DNA from: Candidatus Rifleibacteriota bacterium | GTDB taxonomy: Bacteria; Muiribacteriota; Ozemobacteria; Ozemobacterales; Ozemobacteraceae | Direction: 5' to 3' | NCBI GenBank assembly: GCA_012517355.1 | Contig: JAAYVD010000172.1 | Location: forward strand, 1 to 64,000 | Length of the DNA stretch: 64,000 nucleotides | Shown: positions 9,420 through 18,710 of the stretch, one piece after another | Position numbering within the stretch: position 1 is the first letter of the stretch | Layout of the letters: the number at the start of each line of letters is the position of its first letter | Notes under the pieces: model-generated | What the model saw: the letters and a program-made list of their open reading frames with translations, nothing else | What the model was told of the DNA's origin: nothing | The model's database searches: none | Position numbers and translations under genes: made by a program

Positions 9420-9449
9420 GGCCCCGGAACCGCCCGTGGTTCCGGGGCC
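9420..9449. terminator. Bidirectional terminator hairpin
   Basis: A perfect 12-bp stem (GGCCCCGGAACC / GGTTCCGGGGCC) with a 6-nt loop lies between two convergent genes, 24 bp after the plus-strand stop and 9 bp after the minus-strand stop. There is no long T-run, but position and strength fit a shared terminator. Confidence 0.8.
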
Positions 9450-9458
9450 TCGGCCGTC

Positions 9459-11477
9459 TCAGGCCTTCCCGCCCTTTCCTTCGTCGAGCACCTGGCGGAC
9501 GAGGGTGGCCAGTTCCTGCCGGGAGAACGGTTTGTGGAGGAAGTGGACGAACCCCAGGTCGCGCGCCTTCTGGGCGTGGGTGGTGGTGCCCGAGCCCGAG
9601 CACAGCAGGACGGGCAGGTCGGCCCGGAGCCGGCGCACCTCCTGGGCCAGTTCCAGGCCGGTCATGCGCGGCATGAGGTAGTCGGTGACCACCAGGTCGA
9701 TCGCGGCCGGGTCGCGGCGGAGAAGGTCGAGGGCGGCGGCCGGGGTGGTGGTGGCGGTGACGCGGTAGCCGAGACTTTCGAGCATCTTCTGGCCGAGGGA
9801 GGCCAGTTCCGGCTCGTCGTCGAGGAACAGGACCCGCTCACGGCCCAGCGGCACCGGCGGCCGCTCCGCCTGGGAATGGGCTTCCGGGGCCTGTTCCAGG
9901 CAGGGCAGGTAGACCCGGAAGGTCGATCCCTGGCCCAGGACGCTGGTCACGTCGATGGCGCCCTGGTGCGCCCGCACGATGCCGTGGGTGACCGACAGGC
10001 CGAGGCCGGTTCCCTCGCCCTCGGTCTTGGTGGTGAAATACGGGTCGAAGATGCGCGGCAGGACTTCCGGGGGCATTCCGCAGCCGCTGTCGCTGACGCT
10101 CAATTGGAGGTAGGGTCCGGGTTTGAGGCCGGGCAACGCTTCGGCCTGGGCGGGGGTCAACGAGACCCGCTTGAGGCCGACCTGCAACTGGCCGCCCTTC
10201 TCGCCCATGGCGTGGAAGGCGTTCGTGCAGAGGTTCATCACGACCTGGTGCATCTGCGAGCCCACGGCGAGCACCACGCCCCCCCGGTCGAGGTGTTCGC
10301 GGATCTCGATGTTGGGGGGAAGGGTCGAGCGCAGGAGGGTCAGCGCCTCCTTCACGACCAGGTGGAGGGCGATGGGGGCGAGGTCCTGCTCGGTGCGGCG
10401 GCTGAACGCCAGGATGTTGGACACCAGGTCCTTGGCCCGCCGGGTGGCCTGCAGCACGCCGGCCAGGTGGTGGGCGGCGTTCGATTCGGCCGGGATCTCG
10501 CGGGCGGCCAGCTCCGCGAACCCCATGACCCCGGCCAGGATGTTGTTGAAATCGTGGGCGATCCCGCCGGCCAGGGTGGCCAGGGCTTCCATCTTCTGCG
10601 CCTGCCGGAGCTTGTTCTCGAGGTCGACCTGCTCGGTGACGTCCTCGAAGATCACCAGCCGCTCACCCGAGGCCAGGCGCGAGGGGTGGACCCGCACCTG
10701 CCGGTCGGTTCCGCACCGGCACCGGATCTGGGTGGTCAGGGCCCGCGACAGCGGCAGGGCGCCGGGACTCTTCGTGACCCGCAGCAGGGCGGACGCCTCC
10801 TCCCGCCGGCGGGGGTCGGGGTGGGCCTTCTCCAACCAGGCGTCGAGCGTGGGGAGGTCGGCGAGGACGTACCCGAACAGCTCGGTGAACCGCGGGTTCA
10901 CGTAACGGAACGCCTCGTTGGCGTCGATCAGGGCGACCCCGAGAGGAAGCTCCTCGACCAGGGTCTGGAACTTCTGCTTCTCGTCGGCCAGGGCGTGCGC
11001 GTCGCGTTCGGCCTCGAGCATCTTCTGCTCCAGTTTCCGCACCAGGCGCTCGCTGTACAGGCGCAGGACCTCTTCCTCGGGAACCGTGGCCCGGGCCGCG
11101 CCCTGCCGTCCTTTCCCGTCCACCACGTCCTTGATCGTGGCCATCAGCTCCTGGGGTTCGCAGGGTTTCCGCAGGAACCGGTCGGCGCCGATCCGGTGGG
11201 CGAATTCTTCGTCCTGGGGCCCGGTGTAGGTGGCGGTGTAGAAGATGAACGGGATCCCGCGCAGGGCCTCGTCGGTCTTCACCTTCTGACAGAACTGGAA
11301 GCCGTCCATCACCGGCATCAGGATGTCGCTGATGATCAGGTCGAACCGGCCGGCCTGCATCTTCTCGAGGGCGGCGGCCCCGTTGCTGACGCTCACCACC
11401 TCGTGGCCGTTGGCGCGCAACAGGGTCTCGAGCAGGTAGCGGCCGTCTTCGCGGTCGTCGAGGATCAGGATCTTCAT
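9459..11477 (-). CDS. Hybrid sensor histidine kinase (REC-PAS-HisKA-HATPase-REC)
   Basis: A 672-residue cytoplasmic hybrid kinase. The N-terminal receiver (residues 1-120) has phosphoacceptor D51 in SDILMP and the K-P switch. A coiled coil and PAS domain (about 165-285) follow. The HisKA box is [13 protein letters not shown] at about 303-315, of the NtrB-like HDFNN type. The HATPase domain has its N, G1 (DSGCGMP) and G2 (GTGLGLS) boxes, and a C-terminal receiver (about 552-670) has D in VTDYLMP. No membrane helices are present, so input comes through the first receiver or PAS. AAGGAGGG precedes the ATG. It overlaps the upstream regulator gene by 4 nt and is the last gene of a five-gene operon. 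Probable phosphorelay integrator. Confidence 0.93.
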   Translation of the reverse strand: MKILILDDREDGRYLLETLLRANGHEVVSVSNGAAALEKMQAGRFDLIISDILMPVMDGFQFCQKVKTDEALRGIPFIFYTATYTGPQDEEFAHRIGADRFLRKPCEPQELMATIKDVVDGKGRQGAARATVPEEEVLRLYSERLVRKLEQKMLEAERDAHALADEKQKFQTLVEELPLGVALIDANEAFRYVNPRFTELFGYVLADLPTLDAWLEKAHPDPRRREEASALLRVTKSPGALPLSRALTTQIRCRCGTDRQVRVHPSRLASGERLVIFEDVTEQVDLENKLRQAQKMEALATLAGGIAHDFNNILAGVMGFAELAAREIPAESNAAHHLAGVLQATRRAKDLVSNILAFSRRTEQDLAPIALHLVVKEALTLLRSTLPPNIEIREHLDRGGVVLAVGSQMHQVVMNLCTNAFHAMGEKGGQLQVGLKRVSLTPAQAEALPGLKPGPYLQLSVSDSGCGMPPEVLPRIFDPYFTTKTEGEGTGLGLSVTHGIVRAHQGAIDVTSVLGQGSTFRVYLPCLEQAPEAHSQAERPPVPLGRERVLFLDDEPELASLGQKMLESLGYRVTATTTPAAALDLLRRDPAAIDLVVTDYLMPRMTGLELAQEVRRLRADLPVLLCSGSGTTTHAQKARDLGFVHFLHKPFSRQELATLVRQVLDEGKGGKA

Positions 11478-11869
11478 GGGGTCCCTCCTTGGCCGGAACC
11501 GCCCGCGGGCAGGAAGCTCCGGATCTCGGCCACGAACGTTTCCGGGTTGATCGGTTTTTCGATGTATCCGGTGGCCCCGGCGGCCAGAACCCGCTCCCGG
11601 TCGCCCACCATGGCATACGAAGTCACCGCGATGATCGGGATCGCCCGCAGGGCCGGGTCCTTCTGCAGTTCCGCGGCCACCGCGTACCCGTCCATCTCGG
11701 GCAGTTGGATGTCGAGCAGGATGGCCTGCGGACGCAGTTTCCCGGCCATCTCCACCCCGGTCCGCCCGTCCTGCGCCCAGGCGACGGTGAACCCGTTCTT
11801 CTCGAGCAGGAACCGCATCAGGTACAGGTTCTGTTCGTTGTCCTCGATGATCAGCAGCTGGTTGGTCAC
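11474..11869 (-). CDS. Single-domain response regulator (DivK/CheY-like)
   Basis: A 131-residue stand-alone receiver. The acidic pair ED (9-10), phosphoacceptor D53 in [11 protein letters not shown], the T/S at VTSY and the K-P pair (EKPI) are all intact, so it should be phosphorylatable. There is no output domain. Translation begins at a GTG (11869) preceded by GGAGGAG, and overlaps the upstream kinase gene by 4 nt and the downstream hybrid kinase by 4 nt. It probably shuttles phosphate between the membrane kinase upstream and the hybrid kinase downstream; this is inferred from order only. Confidence 0.93.
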   Translation of the reverse strand: MTNQLLIIEDNEQNLYLMRFLLEKNGFTVAWAQDGRTGVEMAGKLRPQAILLDIQLPEMDGYAVAAELQKDPALRAIPIIAVTSYAMVGDRERVLAAGATGYIEKPINPETFVAEIRSFLPAGGSGQGGTP

Positions 11870-13371
11870 GCTTCTCCTCCGGATGGGAGAGGCAGGCGCA
11901 CCGTGAAGGTGCTGCCCCGCCCCGGTTCGCTGGCCACGGCGATGGTGCCGCCCATCAGCTCGACGAGCCGGCGGCAGATCGACAGGCCCAGGCCGGTGCC
12001 TTCATACTTGCGCGCCAGGCCGGTGTCGACCTGGTGGAACGGTTGGAACAGGTGGGGCAGGTCCTCGGCCCGGATGCCGATGCCGGTGTCGGCCACGGCC
12101 ACCGTCAGCCAGGAGTCTTCCCCGCGCCAGGCCCTGACGACGACCTGGCCCCGCTCGGAGTATTTGACCGCGTTGTTGACGAGGTTGAGCAGGATCTGCT
12201 CGAACCGGACCTGGTCGCTGACGAGGTGGGGAAGGCCGTCGGCCGCCTCGAGGCGCAGGTCGAGCCCCTTCTTCTCGGCCAGGGGGGCGACCAGGCGGAC
12301 CGTCTTCTCGAGCGAGGGGCGGGGGTCGAACCGGGCGGGGGCCAGCTTCAGTTGCCCCGCCTCGATCTTGGAGATGTCGAGCACGTCGTTGATGAGGGTC
12401 AGCAGGTGGCGGGCGCTGGTCTGGACCATGCCCATCTGCTTCGCCTGCTCCTCGTTCAGCGGTCCGGCGAGCCCCTGCAGAAGAATGCCGGTGAACCCGA
12501 TGATGGAGTTGAGCGGGGTGCGCAGTTCGTGGGACATGGTGGCGAGGAAGGCCGACTTCACCCGGTCGGCCTGTTCGGCCACCTCCTTGGCCATCTGCAG
12601 CTCGGCGGTGCGCTCGGCCACCCGGGCTTCCAGCGACCGGTTGCTGTCGCGCAGCTCACGGTCCTGCTCCTCGATCATCCCGAGCATCCCGTTGAAGGCA
12701 TCGACCAGCACCCCCAGCTCGTCATTGGTGGTACGGGGGGCCCGCACCGTGAAGTCCTGGTGGTGGGTCACCTGTTCGGCGGTTTTCGTCAGGTCGGTCA
12801 GCGGGCCGGAAATGACCCGCTGCAGGGCGGAGGCCAGCACGTAGGCCACCAGGGCCCCGACCAGCAGGATGAGGAGCGACGACAGGAAATGGCGGTTCAG
12901 GAGTTGCTGCACCTCTCCCAGGCTGACCCGGATCGCCACGCAGCCCAGGAACCGCTCCTGGTGGATGATCGGTTCGACGAGGTGCAGGTACCCCGGCCCG
13001 AATCCGTGCCAGGCGTCCTGCCGGAAGGGGGGGAGGTCGGCCGGCCCGCCGATGGCGGCGGTGTAGGAGGCGACCAGGATCCCCTTCGCGTCGAAGATGC
13101 CGGCGGCGGTGACCGCCCCCTTCACCCGCAGGGCGGCAAGGTTTTCGGCCGCCAGGACGGGATCCTCGAACAGCAGCGCGGCCGTGCTGCGGTCGGCCAC
13201 CAGTTTGCCCAGGACCGAGACGTCCTGCACCAGGGCCTCGCGCACGTAGTTCCGCTCCAGGGCCAGGAAGGCAGCGACCGCCAGCAGGAGGCCGATGAGG
13301 CTGGTCACCATGCAGATCCAGATCAGCTTGCTCCGGATCGGGAGGCTCTGGAACAGCCCCAGCATGTTCAT
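11866..13371 (-). CDS. CHASE8-HAMP sensor histidine kinase
   Basis: A 501-residue inner-membrane kinase. Membrane helices lie at about 15-37 and 161-185. The periplasmic loop between them carries the [19 protein letters not shown] motif typical of CHASE8, the sensor of YfiN-type proteins. A HAMP domain (about 183-236), coiled coil, HisKA with H281 in [11 protein letters not shown], and a HATPase domain with DTGIG and GTGLGLS boxes follow. The ATG at 13371 overlaps the stop of the YfiR-like gene in ATGA; a second ATG two codons on is a less coupled choice. In Pseudomonas, YfiR restrains a CHASE8 diguanylate cyclase; here the same sensor type is fused to a kinase, so YfiR-controlled phosphorylation is the inferred function. 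Confidence 0.9.
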   Translation of the reverse strand: MNMLGLFQSLPIRSKLIWICMVTSLIGLLLAVAAFLALERNYVREALVQDVSVLGKLVADRSTAALLFEDPVLAAENLAALRVKGAVTAAGIFDAKGILVASYTAAIGGPADLPPFRQDAWHGFGPGYLHLVEPIIHQERFLGCVAIRVSLGEVQQLLNRHFLSSLLILLVGALVAYVLASALQRVISGPLTDLTKTAEQVTHHQDFTVRAPRTTNDELGVLVDAFNGMLGMIEEQDRELRDSNRSLEARVAERTAELQMAKEVAEQADRVKSAFLATMSHELRTPLNSIIGFTGILLQGLAGPLNEEQAKQMGMVQTSARHLLTLINDVLDISKIEAGQLKLAPARFDPRPSLEKTVRLVAPLAEKKGLDLRLEAADGLPHLVSDQVRFEQILLNLVNNAVKYSERGQVVVRAWRGEDSWLTVAVADTGIGIRAEDLPHLFQPFHQVDTGLARKYEGTGLGLSICRRLVELMGGTIAVASEPGRGSTFTVRLPLPSGGEA

Positions 13372-13922
13372 GGGCGTTCTTCCCTGATCACCCGGGCGAC
13401 CTCCAGGAGCTTGGCCTGGATCTTCCACCCGAGCCGCTTCACCGTGCCGAGGTTGATCTCGAGGCGGATCCGGCCGCCCTCCTTCAGGAACCCGATGGCC
13501 CCGCCCCGCCGGGCGAACTGCGGAATGTCGCTGATGGTCAGGACGTTCCTCCCCTCCAGGTTCTGCAGGAGGTCGGACAGGTGCTTCTCGGCCGACCGGC
13601 TGATGAACAGCAGGTGGACGCCGGGGTCGGGGGGCGCCGCGTCGGGGAGTCGTTCGACCTTCAGGCCGCGGCCCTCCATCGGAGCGTTTGCCAGTTCCTC
13701 GAGGAGGTCGCCGACCGGGTCTGCCCCCGCCACCGCGATCCGGATGGGGAGCTGGCGGTTTTCCGCCGGTTCCGCCGTCCATTCGGCGAACGGCAGGAGA
13801 TTGAAGATGTAGGCCGTCTTCACCTTGGCCTCGAGGAGGTCGTCGGCCGCCCGGCCCGGCCCGGCCAGGGCCAGGGCCAGCCAGAGGCCGGAAAGGAGGA
13901 TGCCCAGACGGCGCGTGCTCAT
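13368..13922 (-). CDS. YfiR-like periplasmic regulator (DUF4154)
   Basis: A 184-residue exported protein of the YfiR/DUF4154 family. A signal peptide spans about residues 1-25 (cleavage near GRAADD). The family signature follows: K-x-A-Y-I-F-N-L-L-x-F-x-E-W near residues 34-50, an L-L-F-I-S-R-S segment, the N-V-L-T-I-S-D strand, and the I-x-L-E-I-N-L-x-x-x-K-x-x-G segment near the end. The mature region contains no cysteine, whereas P. aeruginosa YfiR uses disulfides for redox control, so that mode is absent here. It lies between the TonB receptor (2 nt gap) and the CHASE8 kinase (ATGA overlap). It probably binds the kinase's periplasmic sensor. Confidence 0.9.
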   Translation of the reverse strand: MSTRRLGILLSGLWLALALAGPGRAADDLLEAKVKTAYIFNLLPFAEWTAEPAENRQLPIRIAVAGADPVGDLLEELANAPMEGRGLKVERLPDAAPPDPGVHLLFISRSAEKHLSDLLQNLEGRNVLTISDIPQFARRGGAIGFLKEGGRIRLEINLGTVKRLGWKIQAKLLEVARVIREERP

Positions 13923-13924
13923 CG

Positions 13925-16093
13925 TCAGAAGGTCATCTCCAGGCTGCCCTGCACGTGGAAGCCGGGGTCGCGGAACTGCCAGGGCAGGGCGTATCGGCGG
14001 TTGCCGAGGTTGATCAGGTCGAGGATGCCGGTCACCGTGCGGGCGTCCCCTTCCCGGAACTCTTTGCGCAGGCGCAGGTTGAGGACCTGGACGGGGCGGA
14101 ACCGGGTGCGGTTCCGGCGGGAGATGCTGTCGAAATACTCGCCGGTCGCCTGCAGGTAGGGGGAGACCGTGATGGCGCCCGGAAACTCGCGGGTCAGGCC
14201 GAGGTTGCCCACGTAGGCGGGGACGAAGGGGATCGCGAGGCCGTCCTGGTCGGGGTCGAGGTCGTTCCCCACGCGCGTGGAGGTCTGCGTCCAGTTGGCG
14301 AACCAGCGCAGCCGGTCGCGCACCTTTCCCTGCAGGTCGAGTTCCACCCCGCGGGACACGGCTTCCCCCGCGTTGACCGACCGGGTCTGCGAAGGGTTGG
14401 TGAACACGATGTTCTCGACGATGGCGTCCTGGACCCGGTGGTGGAACCCGCGCAGGCCGAGGGAATGCCGGTCGTCGAGCCGGAGGTCGAGGCCGAGGTC
14501 GGCCCCGGTCCCCATTTCGGGCGACAGGCCGAAACTGGGCAACTGGCCGTTGCGGCCGGCCACCCCGGCGTCGGCGGACTTGATCGTGCCTCCGAGCTGC
14601 TTGGCGGTCGGGGCGACGAAACTGGTGCCCAGATTGGCGAACCACGAGACCCGGGGCGTCGCGTTGAACCGGCTGCCGACGCTCCAGACCGTTTTCCGCC
14701 AGGAGTTGGAGGGCTTTTCGGGCACGTTCCCGCTCAGGCGGTCATAGGAATGCCGCAGGTCGTCGACCCGGCCCCCCGCCCGCCACACCCACTTGCCGGC
14801 GATGAGCTTCTCCTGCAGGTAGAACCCGGTGGCGCGGCAGGAGACGTCGTTGCCCGTGGCGCGCACCCCGCCGGCCTCGGCGAAGGTCTCGTAGGTGGCC
14901 TGCTGCGTGTCGGCGCCGAAGGAAAGCAGCCCGTGCCGCCCGTGCGCGAGGGTGAAGGCGATCTCGGAGGGGCGGATGACCTGGGCCACGCCGTCGTTTT
15001 CGCGGAGGCTCAGATCGGCCGGGAACACCCCGGCGCGGAAGTTGTCTTCGTCCCAGGTCCGGTCGTAGGACCGCCAGCCGGTCTTCAGCTGGAGGGTGAG
15101 CCGGCGGCCGCAGGTCCGCGACCAGACGGCGTTCACCGTGTCGTACCGGTTGGCGAACCGCCGGTTCGGCCGCCCGACATCGCCCTCGTGCCGGGCCTGG
15201 TGGAGGAAGACGGAGAGCTGCTGGTCGGTTTCCTCGTCGAACCGGTAGATCAGCTTGACGTAGGCTTTCGATTTCCGGTATCCGGGGTCGGCCAGGATGT
15301 TCAGCCAGGAACCGGCCGTGCCGTAATCGGTGTAGTCGGAACGCTCGTGCCCGCCGCCGAGGAAAAACCCGAGTCTGCCGTGGCGGTCCTGGTGGTAGAG
15401 GCGGCCCTCGGTGGTGTGCCAGGCCCCCGCCCCCAGCGCCAGCCGGGTCTGGCGGGTCTCGATGCGGTCTTTCAGGAGAAAATTGGTGATTCCCGCCAGC
15501 GGGGTCTCGTTCCCCGCGAAGTCCATGGTCAGGTAGTTGGAATACATGACCGAGGCGGGACCTTTGTGCAGTTCCACCCGTTCGAGCGCCCAGGGATCGA
15601 GGCTCATCGCGTCGGCGAACGAGTCGATGGGCAGCCCGTCGAGGAGGTAGCCGTTGTATTTCGGCCCCAGGCCACCGAACGAACCCCAGTTGGCGTCGTT
15701 GCGCGACAGCGGGTTGACGAACTGCCCGGAAGAATACCGGACCAGGTCGGCGAGGTTGCGGTGGGGAAGGGGTTGCCGGGCCAGGTCGGCGAGGTCGAGG
15801 ACCTCCAGTTTCTGGGTCACCGTCTCGCGGGCCTGGGGGATCTTGGTCTCGGTCACCACGAGATTCTGGAGCTGGTCGAGGGTCATGCTGGCCACGAACA
15901 GCCGGATGGGGAGGTCCCGGAGGTGCCTGGCGGCCGCCCCGGCGTTTCCGGTGCCGGTTGCGCCGGGGGTGAGGATCCCGGCCCGGCCGGCCGGGGTTGC
16001 CAACAGGGAACCGGCCACCAGGACCAGGCCGAACAGGAACCGCCGGCACCGTCTTTTCAGGGTCTCTCCCGCCTCTTTCATGTGGGTCGACAT
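13925..16093 (-). CDS. TonB-dependent outer-membrane receptor
   Basis: About 722 residues. A signal peptide is visible around residues 15-40 ([21 protein letters not shown]), a TonB-box-like VVTET segment lies near residue 77, then a plug domain with L-L-D-G-L-P-I-D and V-E-L-x-K-G-P-A-S-V-M-Y elements, and a long beta-barrel of alternating strands ending in a terminal phenylalanine (EMTF), as required for barrel insertion. Barrel length is normal. Start chosen at ATG 16093; the ATG at 16081 is also possible, and neither has a strong Shine-Dalgarno. It is the first gene of the operon with YfiR-like, CHASE8 kinase and regulators, suggesting that substrate uptake and signalling are linked. The substrate cannot be read from the sequence. 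Confidence 0.92.
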   Translation of the reverse strand: MSTHMKEAGETLKRRCRRFLFGLVLVAGSLLATPAGRAGILTPGATGTGNAGAAARHLRDLPIRLFVASMTLDQLQNLVVTETKIPQARETVTQKLEVLDLADLARQPLPHRNLADLVRYSSGQFVNPLSRNDANWGSFGGLGPKYNGYLLDGLPIDSFADAMSLDPWALERVELHKGPASVMYSNYLTMDFAGNETPLAGITNFLLKDRIETRQTRLALGAGAWHTTEGRLYHQDRHGRLGFFLGGGHERSDYTDYGTAGSWLNILADPGYRKSKAYVKLIYRFDEETDQQLSVFLHQARHEGDVGRPNRRFANRYDTVNAVWSRTCGRRLTLQLKTGWRSYDRTWDEDNFRAGVFPADLSLRENDGVAQVIRPSEIAFTLAHGRHGLLSFGADTQQATYETFAEAGGVRATGNDVSCRATGFYLQEKLIAGKWVWRAGGRVDDLRHSYDRLSGNVPEKPSNSWRKTVWSVGSRFNATPRVSWFANLGTSFVAPTAKQLGGTIKSADAGVAGRNGQLPSFGLSPEMGTGADLGLDLRLDDRHSLGLRGFHHRVQDAIVENIVFTNPSQTRSVNAGEAVSRGVELDLQGKVRDRLRWFANWTQTSTRVGNDLDPDQDGLAIPFVPAYVGNLGLTREFPGAITVSPYLQATGEYFDSISRRNRTRFRPVQVLNLRLRKEFREGDARTVTGILDLINLGNRRYALPWQFRDPGFHVQGSLEMTF

Positions 16094-16262
16094 CTCTTGT
16101 CTTAGCCCATGATACACCCGGCAGGACCCGGCCCGCATCAATTTTGCGCCACCCGGCCTGTTCCGGCCGGGGCCGTGCGAGGGGCAAGGGATTCCTGGCC
16201 CCGCCCCCGAACGATCGGCTCGGGAAGGGGCCCCCCCGAGGGGTGAATGGCTGGTCTCCGCC

Positions 16263-16393
16263 AGGAATTCTCACCCAGCAATCCGAAGCTTTTCTGATGA
16301 ACAGGGATTTCCGAAGGCCTTGCCCCCATCGACAAGCCAGAGCAAAGCAGCCCGTAGAACCGCTTCAGCGGCCATGGTGAGAATTGCCGGGCC
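16263..16393 (+). repeat. Family B dispersed repeat, copy 1
   Basis: Shares ATCCGAAGCTTTTCTGATGA, then GGGATTTCC, CCCCCATCGACA and GAACCGCTTCAG...GGCCATGG with copies at 40.8, 42.4 and 51.7 kb. It lies in the divergent region between the TonB receptor and the response-regulator gene. Confidence 0.85.
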
Positions 16394-16405
16394 TCCGCCG
16401 GAGGG

Positions 16406-16436
16406 TTGGACCGGGGTCCGGCGCCGGTGGTATCAT
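16406..16436 (+). promoter_or_regulatory. Weak promoter candidate before the REC-ATPase gene
   Basis: TTGGAC at 16406-16411 and TATCAT at 16431-16436, with a long 19-bp spacer. The start codon follows about 45 nt later. Only the -10 is convincing. Confidence 0.3.
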
Positions 16437-16481
16437 GAAGGCAGCACCCGCCCCCCGTGGCGGCATGAGAGGTCGGCCCGG

Positions 16482-17387
16482 ATGAAAGTCCTGATCGTCG
16501 AAGACGACGAGCCCTCCCGTCTGTTCCTGGCCACCGTGACGCGTCACCTGGGCCACGAGGTGAGCGAGGCGGCCGACGGGGCCGCGGGTTTGCGGCAGTT
16601 CGAGGCGGTGGGGCCCGATCTGGTCTTCTCGGACATCGCCATGCCGGTCATGGACGGCCTGCAGATGCTGGAACGGATCCGGGAGAGGAGCGCGGAGGCC
16701 ATCGTCATCATGACCACCGCCTTCGGCTCTCCCGAGCACACCTTGCGGGCGCTGCGGCTGCGCGCCAACGACTTCCTGGTCAAGCCCCTCCAGATCCAGG
16801 ACATTGCGGCCAACCTGCGCAAATACGCCGACGTTCTCGGCACGCGGTCGACCGAGCGGGAGGTGGTCGGCTTCATCCTCCTGCGGCACCTCGTGATGCG
16901 CCTCGGGAACCGGCCCGAACTGGTGGGGAAGGTGGCCGACCGGCTGATGCAGGAGACGGACGGCCGGATCCCCCGACCGGAGCGGTTGGCCGTCCGGCTC
17001 GGCCTGGTGGAGATCCTCCTCAACGCCATCGAGCACGGCAACCTGGGCATCACCTACGAGGAGAAGACGGCCGCCCTGGGCGGCGATCCTCTCGCCTGGC
17101 AGAACCTCGTCGCGGCGCGCGCCGCCGATCCCCGCTACCGCGACCGCCAGGTGACGGTCGAATACCGCCTGGAAGGGGACAGCTGCTGCTGGACCATCAC
17201 CGACGAAGGGGTGGGGTTCGACTGGCGGGGGGTGCCCGACCCCAACACTCCCGGCAACCTTCTGGCCGCGCACGGGCGGGGAATCATGCTGTCCCGCCTG
17301 ACCTTCGACGAGGTGGTTTTCGAGGGCTGCGGGAACCGGGTGGCCTTGCGCAAGAAGGTGCCCGCCAGCGCTGGGGTTGCCGGGTGA
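16482..17387 (+). CDS. Response regulator fused to an anti-sigma-type ATPase domain
   Basis: A 301-residue protein. Residues 1-120 are an intact receiver (acidic pair at 8-9, D51 in FSDIAMPVMDG, K-P switch). Residues about 135-300 are a HATPase_c_2-type domain related to RsbW/SpoIIAB anti-sigma kinases: an E-I-L-L-N-A-I-E-H-G-N N-box, a TDEGVGFDW G1-box and a GRGIML G2-box are present. GAGAGG precedes the ATG at 16482. Such fusions couple a two-component input to partner-switching output. No STAS or sigma-factor gene is visible nearby, but SpoIIE-type phosphatases lie 3-10 kb away and could belong to the same network; that link is inferred. Confidence 0.9.
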   Translation: MKVLIVEDDEPSRLFLATVTRHLGHEVSEAADGAAGLRQFEAVGPDLVFSDIAMPVMDGLQMLERIRERSAEAIVIMTTAFGSPEHTLRALRLRANDFLVKPLQIQDIAANLRKYADVLGTRSTEREVVGFILLRHLVMRLGNRPELVGKVADRLMQETDGRIPRPERLAVRLGLVEILLNAIEHGNLGITYEEKTAALGGDPLAWQNLVAARAADPRYRDRQVTVEYRLEGDSCCWTITDEGVGFDWRGVPDPNTPGNLLAAHGRGIMLSRLTFDEVVFEGCGNRVALRKKVPASAGVAG

Positions 17388-17390
17388 AGC

Positions 17391-17475
17391 CCCCGACCGG
17401 TTCGATGTCGGAAGGGCTTCCCCCTTGCCGCCACGGATGGCGGCGCGGAACGTGGGTTTCGCGCATCGCCATGGC
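17391..17475. repeat. Family A palindromic repeat, one unit
   Basis: One unit in the opposite orientation to the copy at 8.1 kb, beginning 4 bp after the preceding stop codon. The CCGCCACGGATGGCGG and CGCGGAACGTGGGTTTCGCG palindromes are recognisable with a few mismatches. Confidence 0.85.
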
Positions 17476-17562
17476 GCCGAGCGGCGGCTGGCCGCCGGGC
17501 CCGCGGCCTCCCGCCAACCGGGTCGGCGGAGGGCGTCCCCGGTCCGGACCGGAGGCCTTCAC

Positions 17563-18021
17563 ATGAGCCTGGGCAGCTGGTGTCGGCAGGTGCTGGGGTT
17601 CCTGGCCGCGCCGTACTGGAGGAGGACCACGATGTTCACCGATCCCGCGGGCCCGATCGAGTCGTTCACCTGGGCACGGTTCGTCATCGCCGGGCAGGTG
17701 CACGGCGGGCCTCCTCCCGGCACCGGCGCCGGCAAGGACATCCGGCTGGTCGGCACCGAAGTGACCGCCTGGACCGATCGCGTCGGGCACCGCCTGGACA
17801 TCGCGATGATCACCGGCGTTTTCGACCGGGGGCTGGAGGCGCTGATCCTCGGCCTGGGCGCCAACCGCGCCATCGACTGCCCGCCCGAGGTGGTGGCGGA
17901 GATCCGGCGCCGGGGCATTCCGCAGGTCGAGCTGGCCGACACGGTCGCTGCCTGCCGGCGGTACAACGAGTTGTTCCGCCAGGGACGGAAGGTGGGGCTG
18001 CTGGCGCATGGCACCTGCTGA
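17563..18021 (+). CDS. Mth938-like domain protein (DUF498 family)
   Basis: A 152-residue protein with the Mth938-like fold (DUF498/DUF598, related to mitochondrial NDUFAF3). The family pattern is visible from about residue 24: P-I-x-S-F-x-W, a strand before LILGLGANRAI, then I-R-R-R-G-I-P-Q-V-E-L-A-D-T-x-x-A-x-x-x-Y-N and the terminal G-x-x-V-x-L-L-A-H-G-T-C. GGAGG at 17551-17555 supports the ATG at 17563. A later ATG at 17632 would still include the whole domain, so the first 23 residues (with W-C-R-Q) are less certain. Bacterial members have no settled function. The stop overlaps the next gene. Confidence 0.88.
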   Translation: MSLGSWCRQVLGFLAAPYWRRTTMFTDPAGPIESFTWARFVIAGQVHGGPPPGTGAGKDIRLVGTEVTAWTDRVGHRLDIAMITGVFDRGLEALILGLGANRAIDCPPEVVAEIRRRGIPQVELADTVAACRRYNELFRQGRKVGLLAHGTC

Positions 18022-18622
18022 CCCCCGCTCCGGCATGGAACCCCGGTCCCCGCCTCCCCGGATCCCCACCTGGGTCGTCCTGGCGGCGATCCCGGCCCTG
18101 TTCCTGGGCATGTTCCTGATCCGGGCCTGCGCGGGGGTCATCCCCTGGACTTCCCTCGCCGGCTATCTTCCCGCCCTGCCGCGATGGGAACGGGAGACCC
18201 CGCCGGTGGACGGGGCGGTCTACCAGTTCAACCCCTATGCGTTCCGTTCGCGGGTCGTGATCACCGAACGAGGCGGGCGCCGGGTCGAGGACCGGGTCAT
18301 GCCCTGGGACGAAGGGGCGCTGGCGGCCGTGGCCAGTGAGATGCCAGGGTTCCTGCGGGCTCCCGAGGACGCTTGGGTGTTCGTCGGCGCGTCTCATGGC
18401 ACCACCACGGCCGACGGCCACCGGGAAATCCCCGCCCTGATGAGCCTGCCCCGGGCCCTCGCCTCGGCCACCGACGAGGCCGGCCGCCAGCGGTGCCGGC
18501 AGTCCCTCCGCGACTGGTACCATCTCCTCGACGAGCGCCAACCGCTCGATCCCGACCGGGTGATGGAGGGGATCCGGCGGTTCGTGGCCAGTTATCCCGA
18601 ATTCCGGCGGGAAGGGTTGTGA
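18008..18622 (+). CDS. Single-pass membrane protein of unknown function
   Basis: A 204-residue protein that I do not recognise. One membrane helix lies at about residues 20-42, preceded by a Pro/Arg-rich N-terminus. The remaining 160 residues are probably periplasmic, with a V-Y-Q-F-N-P-Y-A-F-R-S-R-V-V-I strand pattern and a helical C-terminal third rich in D/E/R. The ATG at 18008 overlaps the Mth938-like stop by 14 nt; an ATG at 18035 would also keep the helix. A strong hairpin follows the stop directly, so this gene ends the transcript begun upstream. Confidence 0.7.
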   Translation: MAPADPRSGMEPRSPPPRIPTWVVLAAIPALFLGMFLIRACAGVIPWTSLAGYLPALPRWERETPPVDGAVYQFNPYAFRSRVVITERGGRRVEDRVMPWDEGALAAVASEMPGFLRAPEDAWVFVGASHGTTTADGHREIPALMSLPRALASATDEAGRQRCRQSLRDWYHLLDERQPLDPDRVMEGIRRFVASYPEFRREGL

Positions 18623-18650
18623 CCCCCGCCTGACATCCTGGCGGGGGTTT
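18623..18650 (+). terminator. Rho-independent terminator
   Basis: Stem CCCCCGCC / GGCGGGGG (8 bp, 9-nt loop) directly after the stop codon and followed by TTT. Confidence 0.8.
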
Positions 18651-18710
18651 GCACGAAACCCCTCCCGCTCCGGGGCGTTCCACGGTATCATCAGAGGAGG
18701 AGAGACGGCG

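Noticed and set aside
9534-11906. Long plus-strand open frame opposite the hybrid kinase (similar ones at 13955-16105, 20450-22807, 22765-25329, 25699-29187, 29461-31545, 36079-38274, 42549-44459)
   Set aside because: They are antisense shadows caused by high GC content. Their translations are low-complexity, lack domains and ribosome binding sites, and oppose genes with clear catalytic motifs.
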